64,000 nt of DNA. Origin: Flintibacter sp. KGMB00164. Its GTDB lineage: Bacteria > Bacillota > Clostridia > Oscillospirales > Oscillospiraceae. A program made the position numbers and the translations under genes. Position 1 is the first letter of the stretch. Each line of letters starts with the position of its first letter. Positions 1 through 8,190 of this stretch are shown here, piece after piece. The DNA lies in the NCBI RefSeq assembly GCF_008727735.1, contig NZ_CP044227.1, forward strand, positions 930,001-994,000, in the 5' to 3' direction. The notes under the pieces are model-generated. The model saw only the letters and a list, made by a program, of their open reading frames with translations. It had not been told where the DNA came from and searched no databases.

Positions 1-2775
1 TATCAGCTGTTCAACTACTACGGCGCTGAGGATGCTGACCGCGTCATCATCGCCATGGGCTCCATCTGCGACGTGGCTGAGGAAGTCATCGACTACCTGA
101 ATGCCAACGGCCAGAAGGTCGGCCTGATCAAGGTCCGCCTGTACCGCCCCTTCCGTGCGGACAAGCTGATCGCTGCCATCCCCGCTACCGCCAAGAAGAT
201 TGCCGTCCTGGACCGCACCAAGGAGCCCGGCGCTCTGGGCGATCCTCTGTATCTGGACGTCATCACTGCCCTGTCCACTGCCGGTATCACCGACAAGACC
301 GTCGTGGCTGGCCGTTACGGCCTGGGTTCCAAGGACACCCCGCCCAAGAGCGTGTTTGCTGTCTATGAGAACCTGGCTCAGGACGCTCCCAAGAACCACT
401 TCACCATCGGCATTGTGGACGACGTCACCAACAGCTCTCTGGAGGAGCACGACGCCCCCAACACCGCTGCTGAGGGCACCATCGAGTGCAAGTTCTGGGG
501 CCTGGGCGGCGACGGCACCGTGGGCGCCAACAAGAACTCCATCAAGATCATCGGCGACCACACCGACAAGTACGTGCAGGCTTACTTCCAGTACGACTCC
601 AAGAAGACCGGCGGCGTGACCATCAGCCACCTGCGTTTCGGCGACAAGGCCATCCGCAGCCCCTACTACATCAACAAGGCCGACTTCGTGGCCTGCCACA
701 ACCCCTCCTACGTCACCAAGGACTTCCCCATGGTCCGCGACGTAAAGCCCGGCGGTGTGTTCATGATCAACTGCCAGTGGAACATGGAGGAGCTGGAGCA
801 TCACCTGTCCGCCAGCGCCAAGCGCTACATCGCGGCCAACAACATCCAGCTGTACACCATCAACGCCATTGACCTGGCTGCCAAGATCGGTATGGGCAAG
901 CGCACCAACACCATCCTGCAGTCCGCTTTCTTCACCCTGGCTAAGGTTATGCCTCAGGAGGAGGCCATCCAGTACATGAAGGATGCCGCCACCAAGTCCT
1001 ACCTGAAGAAGGGCCAGGACATCGTGGACATGAACCACAAGGCCATCGACGCCGGCGCTACCGCCTTCGTGAAGATCGACGTTCCCGCTTCCTGGGCTAC
1101 CGCCGAGGATGTGAAGAAGGATTCTGCCCTGACCGGTCCCGCCAAGCTGGTGAAGATGGTTCAGGACATCCTGGATCCCGTGGACCGCATGGACGGCGAC
1201 AGCCTGCCTGTGTCCGCCTTCGTGGATCACGTGGACGGCACCTTCGAGCTGGGCGCTGCCGCTTACGAGAAGCGCGGCGTGGCCGTTATGGTTCCCACTT
1301 GGGATGCTACCAAGTGTATCCAGTGTAACCAGTGCTCCTTCGTCTGCCCCCACGCTACCATCCGTCCCTTCATGCTGACCGAGGAGGAGGCTGCTGCCGC
1401 TCCCGAGGCTGCCAAGATCGTGGACGTGAAGGCCGGCAAGGGCAAGGGCGTGTACAAGTTTGCTATGGCCATCAGCCCCCTGGACTGCATGGGCTGCACC
1501 GTGTGTGCCGGCGTGTGTCCCACCAAGGCTCTGACCATGGTGCCTCAGGAGCAGGAGGCTGCTCAGCAGGAGGTCTTCAACTACATGGTGGAGAAGGTTT
1601 CCGCCAAGGCCGATGTGACCGACCTGACCGTGAAGGGCAGCCAGTTCAAGAAGCCTCTGCTCGAGTTCTCCGGCTCCTGCGCCGGCTGCGCCGAGACCTC
1701 TTATGCTCGCCTGATCACCCAGCTGTTCGGCGATCGGATGTATATCTCCAACGCCACCGGCTGTTCCTCCATCTGGGGCGGCCCCGCTGCTACTTCTCCC
1801 TACACCACCACTGCCGAGGGCAAGGGTCCCGCTTGGGCCAACTCCCTGTTCGAGGATAACGCCGAGCACGGCCTGGGCATGTATCTGGGCCAGAAGGCTA
1901 TCCGTGAGCGCCTGATCACCAAGCTGGAGGCCATGGCTGCTGCCGAGGCTACTCCCGCTGAGGCCAAGGCTGCCATCCAGGCCTTCCTGGACACCAAGGA
2001 CGACGGCGCTGCCAACGGCGAGGCCACCAAGGCTCTGGTTGCTGAGCTGGAGAAGGGCGCTGCTGCCGGCTGCGAGGACTGCAAGTACGTCCTGGCTGAG
2101 AAGGAGTACCTGAACAAGAAGTCCGTGTGGATCTTCGGCGGCGACGGCTGGGCCTATGACATCGGCTTCGGCGGCGTGGACCACGTGCTGGCTTCCGGTG
2201 AGGACGTCAACGTGTTCGTCTTCGACACCGAGGTGTACTCCAACACCGGTGGACAGGCTTCCAAGTCTTCCAACATCGGCCAGGTGGCTCAGTTCGCTGC
2301 TGCCGGTAAGACCGTTGCCAAGAAGAGCCTGGCTGAGATCGCCATGACTTACGGCTACGTCTATGTGGCTCAGATCGCCATGGGCGCCAACATGAACCAG
2401 ACTCTGAAGGCCATTGCTGAGGCTGAGGCCTATCACGGTCCTTCCCTGATCATCGGCTACGCTCCCTGTGAGATGCACTCCATCAAGGGCGGCATGGCTA
2501 ACTGCCAGGCCGAGATGAAGAAGGCTGTTGAGTGCGGCTACTGGAACCTGTTCCGGTTCAACCCCGCTCTGAAGGCCGAGGGCAAGAACCCCTTCACCCT
2601 GGACTCCAAGGCTCCCGCTGGCGGCTATCAGGAGTTCCTGATGAACGAGGCTCGTTACTCCAGCCTGACCCGGTCCTTCCCCGACCGTGCCAAGGAGCTC
2701 TTCGCTCTCAACGAGGAGACCGCCAAGGCCCGTTACGAGAAGCTGATCCGGATGCAGAAGATGTACGAGGTCTAA
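1..2775 (+). CDS. nifJ: Pyruvate:ferredoxin (flavodoxin) oxidoreductase, 5' truncated by the window edge
   Basis: The reading frame is open from base 1 (YQLFNYYGAED...) and stops at 2775, giving 924 visible residues. Full-length enzymes of this family run to about 1,170-1,190, so roughly 250 N-terminal residues lie outside the window. The enzyme oxidises pyruvate with CoA to acetyl-CoA and CO2, reducing ferredoxin in the cytoplasm of anaerobes. Two ferredoxin-type 4Fe-4S motifs are visible (CIQCNQCSFVCP from about residue 439 and CMGCTVCAGVCP from about 496), followed by the C-terminal thiamine diphosphate domain with GSCAGCAET, GCSSIWGG and GGDGWAYDIGFGG. Codon use is strongly biased to C-ending codons, as expected for a highly expressed catabolic gene. 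A strong terminator follows at once. Confidence 0.97.
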   Translation, partial: YQLFNYYGAEDADRVIIAMGSICDVAEEVIDYLNANGQKVGLIKVRLYRPFRADKLIAAIPATAKKIAVLDRTKEPGALGDPLYLDVITALSTAGITDKTVVAGRYGLGSKDTPPKSVFAVYENLAQDAPKNHFTIGIVDDVTNSSLEEHDAPNTAAEGTIECKFWGLGGDGTVGANKNSIKIIGDHTDKYVQAYFQYDSKKTGGVTISHLRFGDKAIRSPYYINKADFVACHNPSYVTKDFPMVRDVKPGGVFMINCQWNMEELEHHLSASAKRYIAANNIQLYTINAIDLAAKIGMGKRTNTILQSAFFTLAKVMPQEEAIQYMKDAATKSYLKKGQDIVDMNHKAIDAGATAFVKIDVPASWATAEDVKKDSALTGPAKLVKMVQDILDPVDRMDGDSLPVSAFVDHVDGTFELGAAAYEKRGVAVMVPTWDATKCIQCNQCSFVCPHATIRPFMLTEEEAAAAPEAAKIVDVKAGKGKGVYKFAMAISPLDCMGCTVCAGVCPTKALTMVPQEQEAAQQEVFNYMVEKVSAKADVTDLTVKGSQFKKPLLEFSGSCAGCAETSYARLITQLFGDRMYISNATGCSSIWGGPAATSPYTTTAEGKGPAWANSLFEDNAEHGLGMYLGQKAIRERLITKLEAMAAAEATPAEAKAAIQAFLDTKDDGAANGEATKALVAELEKGAAAGCEDCKYVLAEKEYLNKKSVWIFGGDGWAYDIGFGGVDHVLASGEDVNVFVFDTEVYSNTGGQASKSSNIGQVAQFAAAGKTVAKKSLAEIAMTYGYVYVAQIAMGANMNQTLKAIAEAEAYHGPSLIIGYAPCEMHSIKGGMANCQAEMKKAVECGYWNLFRFNPALKAEGKNPFTLDSKAPAGGYQEFLMNEARYSSLTRSFPDRAKELFALNEETAKARYEKLIRMQKMYEV

Positions 2776-2790
2776 TCGATCTTAAATTAA

Positions 2791-2826
2791 AAAGTGCCGC
2801 AGGAGCTTACTCCTGCGGCACTTTTT
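2791..2826 (+). terminator. Rho-independent terminator of nifJ
   Basis: A 12-bp perfect stem GTGCCGCAGGAG / CTCCTGCGGCAC with a CTTA loop is followed by TTTTT and preceded by AAAAA. It begins 18 bases after the nifJ stop. Confidence 0.93.
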
Positions 2827-2878
2827 ATATGGTTTGGAATATGTAAAACCTTTTTGTATATTGGACAAAGAAATGACA

Positions 2879-2908
2879 CAGCGGCATGGAATTTATTCCG
2901 TGCCGCTG
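2879..2908. repeat. Isolated 13-bp hairpin
   Basis: CAGCGGCATGGAA and TTCCGTGCCGCTG pair over 13 bp (one G-T) around a TTTA loop. No T-run follows on either strand, so it is not a standard terminator. It lies downstream of the tRNA-Ser terminator and may be a back-up terminator or RNA end-protecting element. Confidence 0.4.
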
Positions 2909-2920
2909 CCTATTTCGGGC

Positions 2921-2955
2921 AAAAAAGTCGCCGCAAGCGTTGTAACGCTTGCGGC
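2921..2955 (-). terminator. Terminator of the tRNA-Ser gene
   Basis: On the minus strand the stem CGCCGCAAGCGTT / AACGCTTGCGGCG (2929-2955) is followed by GACTTTTTT. It starts directly beyond the tRNA 3' CCA. Confidence 0.85.
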
Positions 2956-2959
2956 GATA

Positions 2960-3048
2960 TGGCGCAGCGGGAGGGATTCGAACCCTCGTGCGATTGCTCG
3001 CAAACTGATTTCGAGTCAGCCCCGTTATGACCACTTCGATACCGCTGC
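2960..3048 (-). tRNA. tRNA-Ser (anticodon CGA)
   Basis: The minus strand folds as a class II tRNA. The acceptor stem is GCAGCGG / CCGCTGC with discriminator G and an encoded CCA (2960-2962). The anticodon arm CTGACTCGAAATCAG exposes CGA, and a long variable arm TTGCGAGCAATCGCA is typical of serine tRNAs. The T-arm reads GAGGGTTCGAATCCCTC. The anticodon reads UCG codons. Upstream, on the minus strand, TGGTATAGT at about 3078-3086 could be an extended -10 promoter, but no clear -35 is visible. Confidence 0.95.
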
Positions 3049-3177
3049 ATATAGAGATCAGTCTGTCATAAATCAGACTATACCATAGAATAGCAGAACG
3101 GGCGGAAGAAATCAAGAGAAACCCTAAAAAATCTAAGGTATTTCAAAATTGTATTCAGGTGTGGACCAGAGGGTCAC

Positions 3178-3206
3178 TTGTATTTTAGAATAAATCCTGA
3201 TACAAT
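3178..3206 (+). promoter_or_regulatory. Sigma-A promoter of the YgjP-like metallopeptidase gene
   Basis: TTGTAT (3178-3183), 17-bp spacer, TACAAT (3201-3206) with an extended TGA before the -10. It lies 32 bases ahead of the ATG at 3238. Confidence 0.7.
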
Positions 3207-3237
3207 ACCCAAAACTTTTGGAAAATGAGGCGGCAAC

Positions 3238-3798
3238 ATGGAACAGTACCGGGTAGTGGATACTCCTCAGGGAGCGCTGACTTACCTGCTGGTGAAAAAG
3301 CGGGTCAAAAATCTGAATCTGCGGCTTAACCGTCAAGGACAAGCGATTTTGTCTGTACCTCTTCGCTGCCCCGAGGAGCAGGCAGACCAGTTTATTCGTG
3401 AGAAAAGCGGCTGGATTTTGCGCAATCAACCTGCGCCCCAATCTCAGCCGCTGCCGCCGCCGGTAGATCGGGAGGAATGTAAGCGGCTGCTGGGAGAGGC
3501 GGTGCTTCGGGTCTATCCATTGGTATCGGATGCGGGAGTGCCGCTGCCTCAGGTTCGGGTACGGAAGATGAAAAGCCAGTGGGGAAATTGCCACTACCGC
3601 CAGGGATACATTACGTTAAATAGCGCTCTGGCACGCTGTCCCCAGGAACTGCGAGACTATGTAGCCCTCCATGAACTGGTCCACTTTCTCCACCACGACC
3701 ACGGTCCAGGCTTTTATGCTGCCATGGATATCCGGATGCCGGACTGGCGGCGGCGTCGCAAGGCTCTGCGGGAGTATATATGTGCGTTAGATGAATAA
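3238..3798 (+). CDS. YgjP-like / SprT-type zinc metallopeptidase (DUF45, M48-like)
   Basis: A 186-residue soluble protein of the YgjP family, predicted zinc proteases of unknown substrate. The zinc site HELVH is at residues 145-149, with the third ligand likely His155 in the following HHDHGPGFY segment. The family motif SQWGNC is at 113-118. The N-terminal beta-rich segment (VKNLNLRLNRQGQAILSVP) is also typical. The gene stands alone: it has its own promoter and is followed by a new promoter for the next operon. The start ATG sits about 10 bases after a weak GAGG ribosome site. The family call is firm; the function is not known. Confidence 0.88.
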   Translation: MEQYRVVDTPQGALTYLLVKKRVKNLNLRLNRQGQAILSVPLRCPEEQADQFIREKSGWILRNQPAPQSQPLPPPVDREECKRLLGEAVLRVYPLVSDAGVPLPQVRVRKMKSQWGNCHYRQGYITLNSALARCPQELRDYVALHELVHFLHHDHGPGFYAAMDIRMPDWRRRRKALREYICALDE

Positions 3799-3841
3799 AT
3801 TCTTTATCAACAAAAATTTATTGAAAAACAATAAATAAATA

Positions 3842-3870
3842 TTGACATTCAAAACAGAGGACGCTAGAAT
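3842..3870 (+). promoter_or_regulatory. Strong sigma-A promoter of the eight-gene envelope operon
   Basis: Consensus TTGACA (3842-3847), 17-bp spacer, TAGAAT (3865-3870). It sits 26 bases before the DUF2975 start codon, in an AT-rich stretch. Confidence 0.85.
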
Positions 3871-3896
3871 AGCCTCAAAGACAAGGAGGGCTTTCT

Positions 3897-4490
3897 ATGG
3901 GTAAGAGTAATGTGGAAAAATTGGCTCGCTTGCTGAAAGGGCTTGTGCTGGCGGTTTTTATCTGTAATCTTATCGCCTTATTCTTCGTTCCCTGTGTCGT
4001 TTTGCTGTCTCCGCTGGGACTGTTTCAGCAGTTAGCGGACCGGATCTTGCACCTGCTGCAGATCCGCCCCTTTGGGGAGGATGACGTCTATGTGCCTATG
4101 CTGGGATTGGCATTCGTTGCTTGGGCAGAGATCTGGAAAGACTGGGTCCACGTAGCATATTCCGCGTTTTTGCTCCTGTGCGGCGGCTGCACAGCGATGA
4201 TCTTAAACCGGGCAAACCACATTTTGAATACCATCCTAAAAACAAGTCCCTTTGTGCGGGAAAACGCGAGAGCCATGAAACAGGCGGCCGTTTGCTGCTG
4301 GGTGATTTCCGGTGCTGCTGTGGTGCGTGTTGTGGCGGAAATCGTAGCACTTCGGAACGTAGCGCCTTTGATCACCTATAATGCAGTGGCGATTCCTATT
4401 TTCTTTATGGCCGGTTTGCTGTTTCTGGTCATGTCCGCCCTATTTGGTCAGGCGGCGGAGCTGAAAGAGGACCAGGATCTGACCATTTAA
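3897..4490 (+). CDS. DUF2975 family integral membrane protein
   Basis: A 197-residue protein with four predicted membrane segments (about residues 13-42, 74-100, 130-155 and 165-190). The order of hydrophobic blocks, with an NTILKTSPF motif in the central cytosolic loop, fits DUF2975. In Firmicutes DUF2975 genes are very often followed by a short YozG-like XRE regulator, and that is the case here 13 bases downstream, which supports the call. Its function is unknown; the pair probably forms a membrane-sensing or self-regulating unit. An AAGGAGGG ribosome site precedes the ATG. Confidence 0.82.
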   Translation: MGKSNVEKLARLLKGLVLAVFICNLIALFFVPCVVLLSPLGLFQQLADRILHLLQIRPFGEDDVYVPMLGLAFVAWAEIWKDWVHVAYSAFLLLCGGCTAMILNRANHILNTILKTSPFVRENARAMKQAAVCCWVISGAAVVRVVAEIVALRNVAPLITYNAVAIPIFFMAGLLFLVMSALFGQAAELKEDQDLTI

Positions 4491-4503
4491 GGAGGGATGT
4501 TCC

Positions 4504-4719
4504 GTGGGGATTGTAGTGAATCTGGATGTGATGATGGCCAAACGGAAGATGTCCCTGGGAGAACTGGCCCAGAAAGTAGATATTACCATGGCCAACTTGT
4601 CTATTCTAAAAAACAACAAGGCACGGGCGGTACGTTTTTCCACTCTGGAGGCCATCTGCAAGGCGCTGGACTGCCAGCCGGGAGACATTTTGGAGTACGT
4701 CCCTGACGAGGAGGGCTGA
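4504..4719 (+). CDS. Small XRE-family (YozG-like) transcriptional regulator
   Basis: A 71-residue Cro/C1-type DNA-binding protein starting at a GTG with GGAGGGA 6 bases upstream. The helix-turn-helix runs from MSLGELAQKVDITMANLSILKNNKA (about 16-40) to the family signature LEAICKALDCQPGDILEY (about 48-65). It consists almost only of the HTH. Its pairing with the DUF2975 gene is a conserved arrangement, and it probably controls its own operon, although no operator is evident by eye. Confidence 0.88.
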   Translation: MGIVVNLDVMMAKRKMSLGELAQKVDITMANLSILKNNKARAVRFSTLEAICKALDCQPGDILEYVPDEEG

Positions 4720-4722
4720 GCC

Positions 4723-5286
4723 GTGGCTCTGATGTATTTGCTCCTGTATTTGTTCCTCTTGTTGGGTATTTGCTCCGCCTTTCTGTGGCTGCCTGCACTG
4801 GGAGTGGGGATCGGTTTACTGGTTTTCCGGCCAAGCTGCCGGCGGAAGCTGGGCGTGCTGTTTGGCCTTTGGGGTCTGTCAATGGTCCTGCTTCTGGGGA
4901 CAGCTTGGGCAGAGTCGAACGTAAGCGTCCGGCTGCGAAACTGGGTGTACACCGTGCCGGTATATTTCTGGGGAGCAGTATCGATTGTGCTGTTGATTGC
5001 CGTAGCCTGGTACGCCGTACAGCACTTTTCCGCGAAATGGATTGGCTGCCTTGTAAAAATAGGATGTGCACTGTCTGTGTTTGCTGTGTTTTTGGTGGGA
5101 TTTTTCTATTTGGTGTTGATTACCCGGACGGAAGAGGTGGGAACTTGGCAGGGGCAGCAGGTAGTTATGCAGAAGTCTTCCTTTCGGGATGCCACCTACT
5201 CCTATTACCGCTACAATGGGCCCTTCCTGCTGGGAGAATCTCTGGGGTGGTCAGAAATCCCATGGGATATTCCAGAGTACAGATGA
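4723..5286 (+). CDS. Unrecognised integral membrane protein, paralogue of the next gene
   Basis: I do not recognise this 187-residue protein. It starts at a GTG only 3 bases after the XRE stop, with GAGGAGGG overlapping the end of that gene. Four hydrophobic segments are visible (about 3-36, 42-62, 78-98, 110-132). A short extracytoplasmic tail follows, containing WQGQQVVMQ..., YSYYRYNGPFLLGE. The tail resembles that of the next gene (WEGRALVEE..., FEYYPRVGPLLKG), so the two look like tandem duplicates that diverged. Close spacing places it in the operon driven from 3842. Confidence 0.6.
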   Translation: MALMYLLLYLFLLLGICSAFLWLPALGVGIGLLVFRPSCRRKLGVLFGLWGLSMVLLLGTAWAESNVSVRLRNWVYTVPVYFWGAVSIVLLIAVAWYAVQHFSAKWIGCLVKIGCALSVFAVFLVGFFYLVLITRTEEVGTWQGQQVVMQKSSFRDATYSYYRYNGPFLLGESLGWSEIPWDIPEYR

Positions 5287-5337
5287 CGCAGCTTGGTGTA
5301 CTGATTCTAGGTGCGATAGGTAGGAGTTAAAACGATC

Positions 5338-5865
5338 ATGCTGGATATTACGTTGGGCGTACTTGTTTTGGGCTGGATCGGGTCATGTATTTGCTGTTTC
5401 AGAGCCCCCCAAGGAGTATTTCGACGGGCTGGGATCAGCGCAATGGGAGTGCTGGTTGGAACTGTGGCGATCTGGCAGGGTGGGAACAACGTGTTGGAAA
5501 AATTTGATCTGACCTGGCGCAGCTGGGTGAATACGTGTTTTCTGGTCGTGATGATACTGGCCTGTCTGGCGATTCCCATATGTGCTGCGGGCTGTATGTA
5601 CAAAAGAAAGCAATGGCTCATTCAAATGATGTGTCTGCTATGTGTCGCAGAGCTGCTAATCGGCGGCTGGTGGGGAGTGTTTTTTGCGGCACTTTCTTAT
5701 CAGCCGGAGCGGGATATTGTCTGGGAAGGAAGGGCCTTGGTGGAAGAGGACCAGGGGTTTCTTGGAACACGTTTTGAATATTACCCAAGGGTAGGACCGT
5801 TGCTCAAGGGAAGAGAAACCGTCTATGTTACATATGAAATGGACAAACGGCTGTGCCCGGACTAA
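5338..5865 (+). CDS. Unrecognised integral membrane protein, paralogue of the previous gene
   Basis: A 175-residue protein of unknown function with four predicted membrane segments (about 4-22, 30-47, 61-83, 92-113) and a C-terminal tail of about 60 residues. The tail repeats the pattern W-G-x-x-V...YY...GP-L-x-G of the upstream gene, at low identity overall. A gap of 51 bases separates the two genes, with no terminator or obvious promoter. No enzyme motif is visible. Confidence 0.6.
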   Translation: MLDITLGVLVLGWIGSCICCFRAPQGVFRRAGISAMGVLVGTVAIWQGGNNVLEKFDLTWRSWVNTCFLVVMILACLAIPICAAGCMYKRKQWLIQMMCLLCVAELLIGGWWGVFFAALSYQPERDIVWEGRALVEEDQGFLGTRFEYYPRVGPLLKGRETVYVTYEMDKRLCPD

Positions 5866-5913
5866 TAAGCACAGAACGCATGACAGAGGTAACTGAAACA
5901 AAGGAGAAACCTT

Positions 5914-6348
5914 ATGAAGCGGCGCTGGAAACTTCTTGGAGCAGTTTGCGTCTTACTGACAGGGGTTACTTTTCTTTGCGCACCCTGGCAGGCGGATCAA
6001 AAATCCCAGGTGGAACGGCAATTCCACGCCGACCTGGAAGAGTTGACTCAAACCGCGAAATTAGTCCTGGCAGGGCAGGAGGCGGAGGTGCCTTCCGGCT
6101 GGCGGGATGTGAGCCGGTTTGACGATGTAGTCTGCTTTGACTATGGCGGGTGGGGATTTGGTTCGTCTACCCGGTATTGGGGTGTAAATTATGTGGCAGA
6201 CAATCGTTTGGTAGGATTTCAGGGAATGTCTATGGAGGGAGCGGTTCCCGATGGCGAAGGTTGGCTCTGGGAAGAGAATCCAGGAGATAACCGCTGCTAT
6301 GTGGAACTGTTGGCTCCGTGCTGGTACTATTTTGAGATGAAATTCTAA
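5914..6348 (+). CDS. Small secreted or membrane-anchored protein of unknown function
   Basis: A 144-residue protein starting MKRRWKLLGAVCVLLTGVTF, a clear signal peptide or N-terminal anchor without a lipobox cysteine. The mature part has a beta-rich segment DYGGWGFGSSTRYWGVNYV that resembles small clostridial secreted proteins, but I cannot assign a family. AAAGGAGAAAC precedes the ATG. It lies between membrane proteins and a lipoprotein in the same run. Confidence 0.6.
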   Translation: MKRRWKLLGAVCVLLTGVTFLCAPWQADQKSQVERQFHADLEELTQTAKLVLAGQEAEVPSGWRDVSRFDDVVCFDYGGWGFGSSTRYWGVNYVADNRLVGFQGMSMEGAVPDGEGWLWEENPGDNRCYVELLAPCWYYFEMKF

Positions 6349-6371
6349 AGAGCAGATGCCTAGGAGGAGAC

Positions 6372-6860
6372 ATGAAAAAGCGCTTCTTTCTTTTGATACC
6401 CGCGGCAGTGATTGTGGCATGTGTCGCTTTGTGGGCTGTTTCCAGCGCTTCGGGGACTAAGGGACATCTGGAGAGTCGGCTGGGCCTGTTTTTTCCCGCA
6501 GGGACCGAAATCGTCTGTGAGGACAGCCACGGAGGCTTTCACGGCGACGGAGTGCTGACTGCGGTTGTACGAATCCCCAATTCCCAGGCGGGGGAGAGCA
6601 CGGTGGAGTCTATTGCAAAGCAGTGGACACCTCTTCCAGTAGAGGAAGACTGGATGGAGCAGTTCCAGTCGGTCTGGACGGACTATGGAAAAACACTGGG
6701 GACACTTCCTCAGAACACAGAAGGGGTCTGGTTTTACCGGGACCGGCACAAAGAGCGGTATGGCGAGGTCTGTGCCTACAATCCGGTGATGCAAAACTGT
6801 ACCTTTGCCATGTTGGATGCGGAGACAGGACTGCTGTATGTCCTGGAAGTGGACTGCTGA
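6372..6860 (+). CDS. Small secreted or membrane-anchored protein of unknown function
   Basis: A 162-residue protein with an N-terminal signal/anchor (MKKRFFLLIPAAVIVACVAL). The exported part contains FPAGTEIVCEDSHGGFHGDG and a C-terminal LLYVLEVDC. It has no catalytic motif I know. Its architecture (short anchor plus about 130 exported residues) is like the preceding gene, but the sequences do not clearly align. The start is supported by TAGGAGGAG 6 bases upstream. Confidence 0.6.
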   Translation: MKKRFFLLIPAAVIVACVALWAVSSASGTKGHLESRLGLFFPAGTEIVCEDSHGGFHGDGVLTAVVRIPNSQAGESTVESIAKQWTPLPVEEDWMEQFQSVWTDYGKTLGTLPQNTEGVWFYRDRHKERYGEVCAYNPVMQNCTFAMLDAETGLLYVLEVDC

Positions 6861-6874
6861 ATAAGGAGGACAAC

Positions 6875-7252
6875 ATGAAAAAAAGTTGTGTCCTGTTATC
6901 AGGATTGTTGTTGGCCCTGAATGTGGCCGGCTGCGCCGGTCCGAATCGCGCTCTGGGGGAGCAAACGCCGGATCTGGTGGTGTATAATGACAGTACGGCC
7001 ATCATTGGCTCTATTACCGTCAGCTCCGACCAGGAGAGTCAGGGCGTGACCATGGCGGATGGCAGCCCTCTGGAGCGTGGAGAATCCTACGGGTTTGAGG
7101 TGTCGGAGACGGGGCGGGTTATGGTAGAACTGTGGGATATGGATGAGCACAGTCTTGGCCGCTGTCAGGTGAAGATGGAGCAAGGACCTGTACGGGTTAC
7201 ACTGGATGACAAACTGGGCCTGTTGGTACAGGCAGAGCAGGAGGTAAAATGA
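6875..7252 (+). CDS. Small lipoprotein of unknown function
   Basis: A 125-residue lipoprotein: MKKSCVLLSGLLLALNVAGC has a signal peptide ending in the lipobox VAGC, predicting diacylglyceryl modification of Cys20. The mature domain is mainly beta (DLVVYNDSTAIIGSITVSS...), resembling small DUF lipoproteins with an immunoglobulin-like or beta-sandwich fold; that is inference. The ATG follows AAGGAGG; the open frame extends further upstream but has no ribosome site there. The 3' end overlaps the next start by four bases (ATGA), so translation is probably coupled. Confidence 0.65.
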   Translation: MKKSCVLLSGLLLALNVAGCAGPNRALGEQTPDLVVYNDSTAIIGSITVSSDQESQGVTMADGSPLERGESYGFEVSETGRVMVELWDMDEHSLGRCQVKMEQGPVRVTLDDKLGLLVQAEQEVK

Positions 7253-8112
7253 AGCGAAGCCACAAAAAAAGACTCTTTGGTGCAGCGGCCCTGGCTGGGG
7301 CAGCTTTTCTGGGAACCTGTATCTGGGCACTGCAGAGCACGCTTGGGGTCAGCCAATATGAAGTTGCGCTGCCCCAGGGGATGGAAGGATTGGACGGGTA
7401 CCGGATCGTCCAGATCGCGGACCTGCACAGTGCAAAGCTGGATCAGGAACTGGAGCAGGCACTGGAACAGCTACAGCCCCATTTGATCGTGATGACCGGC
7501 GACCTGGTGAACCGGGAGGACAGGGACTTTTCCCAGGCTCTGGCTACGGCGGCGCTGGCCGTCCGTTTTGCCCCCACTTACTTTGTCCGGGGCAACCACG
7601 AGGTGGATAATCCGGACTATGCCATCCTGCGCCGGGGGCTGGAGGAGGCTGGAGTCACCATTCTGGAGGACGAAGGCGTAGTGCTGGAGCACCATGGTGC
7701 GTCTTTGAATTTGGTGGGGGTCAAGGATGTGACCGCCTATTCGGGAAGCCGGGCGGAGGCCATCCGCGCTATGGGACAGACGGCCAGCGAGCAGTTTGTG
7801 GACGGGGCTTACCATGTGCTGCTCTCCCACCGGCCCAGCCTGCTGGAGACCTACGGGGCCTGCGGGGCAGACCTGGTGTTCTCCGGTCACGCCCACGGAG
7901 GACAGGTACGCCTGCCAGTGCTTGGAGCGGTGTTTGCTCCGGATCAGGGGCTTTGGCCGCAGGTGACGGCGGGGGTCCATACCGCCGGGCAGACCCAGGT
8001 GGTGGTCAGCCGGGGACTGGGCAACGGAACCCCTTTCCCGCGTCTGTGGAACGGTCCGGAGCTGGTGGCGGTTACCCTGCGCGCGCAGGAGAGTTTATCT
8101 CAGAATGGTTGA
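7249..8112 (+). CDS. Membrane-anchored calcineurin-like metallophosphoesterase
   Basis: A 287-residue YkuE-type phosphoesterase with an N-terminal membrane anchor (about 9-28). The metal-binding motifs are present in order: DLH (58-60), GDLVNR (84-89), GNHE (115-118), SHRP and GHAHGGQ near residues 215-221. The active site should face the outside of the membrane, as for the YkuE/YaeI group, where related enzymes act on UDP-diacylglucosamine or other phospho-compounds; the substrate here is unknown. It is the last gene of the run from 3897, overlapping the lipoprotein gene by 4 bases. Confidence 0.9.
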   Translation: MKRSHKKRLFGAAALAGAAFLGTCIWALQSTLGVSQYEVALPQGMEGLDGYRIVQIADLHSAKLDQELEQALEQLQPHLIVMTGDLVNREDRDFSQALATAALAVRFAPTYFVRGNHEVDNPDYAILRRGLEEAGVTILEDEGVVLEHHGASLNLVGVKDVTAYSGSRAEAIRAMGQTASEQFVDGAYHVLLSHRPSLLETYGACGADLVFSGHAHGGQVRLPVLGAVFAPDQGLWPQVTAGVHTAGQTQVVVSRGLGNGTPFPRLWNGPELVAVTLRAQESLSQNG

Positions 8113-8137
8113 CAGGCTGATGCCGCTGGGTCATAAT
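8109..8137 (+). promoter_or_regulatory. Sigma-A promoter of nudC
   Basis: TTGACA (8109-8114), 17-bp spacer, CATAAT (8132-8137). The -35 overlaps the stop codon of the phosphoesterase gene. Confidence 0.75.
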
Positions 8138-8190
8138 AACAGGGTGAAAACCTGCTATAATTGGGCCAAAACAGAGAAAGAAGGAACCAT

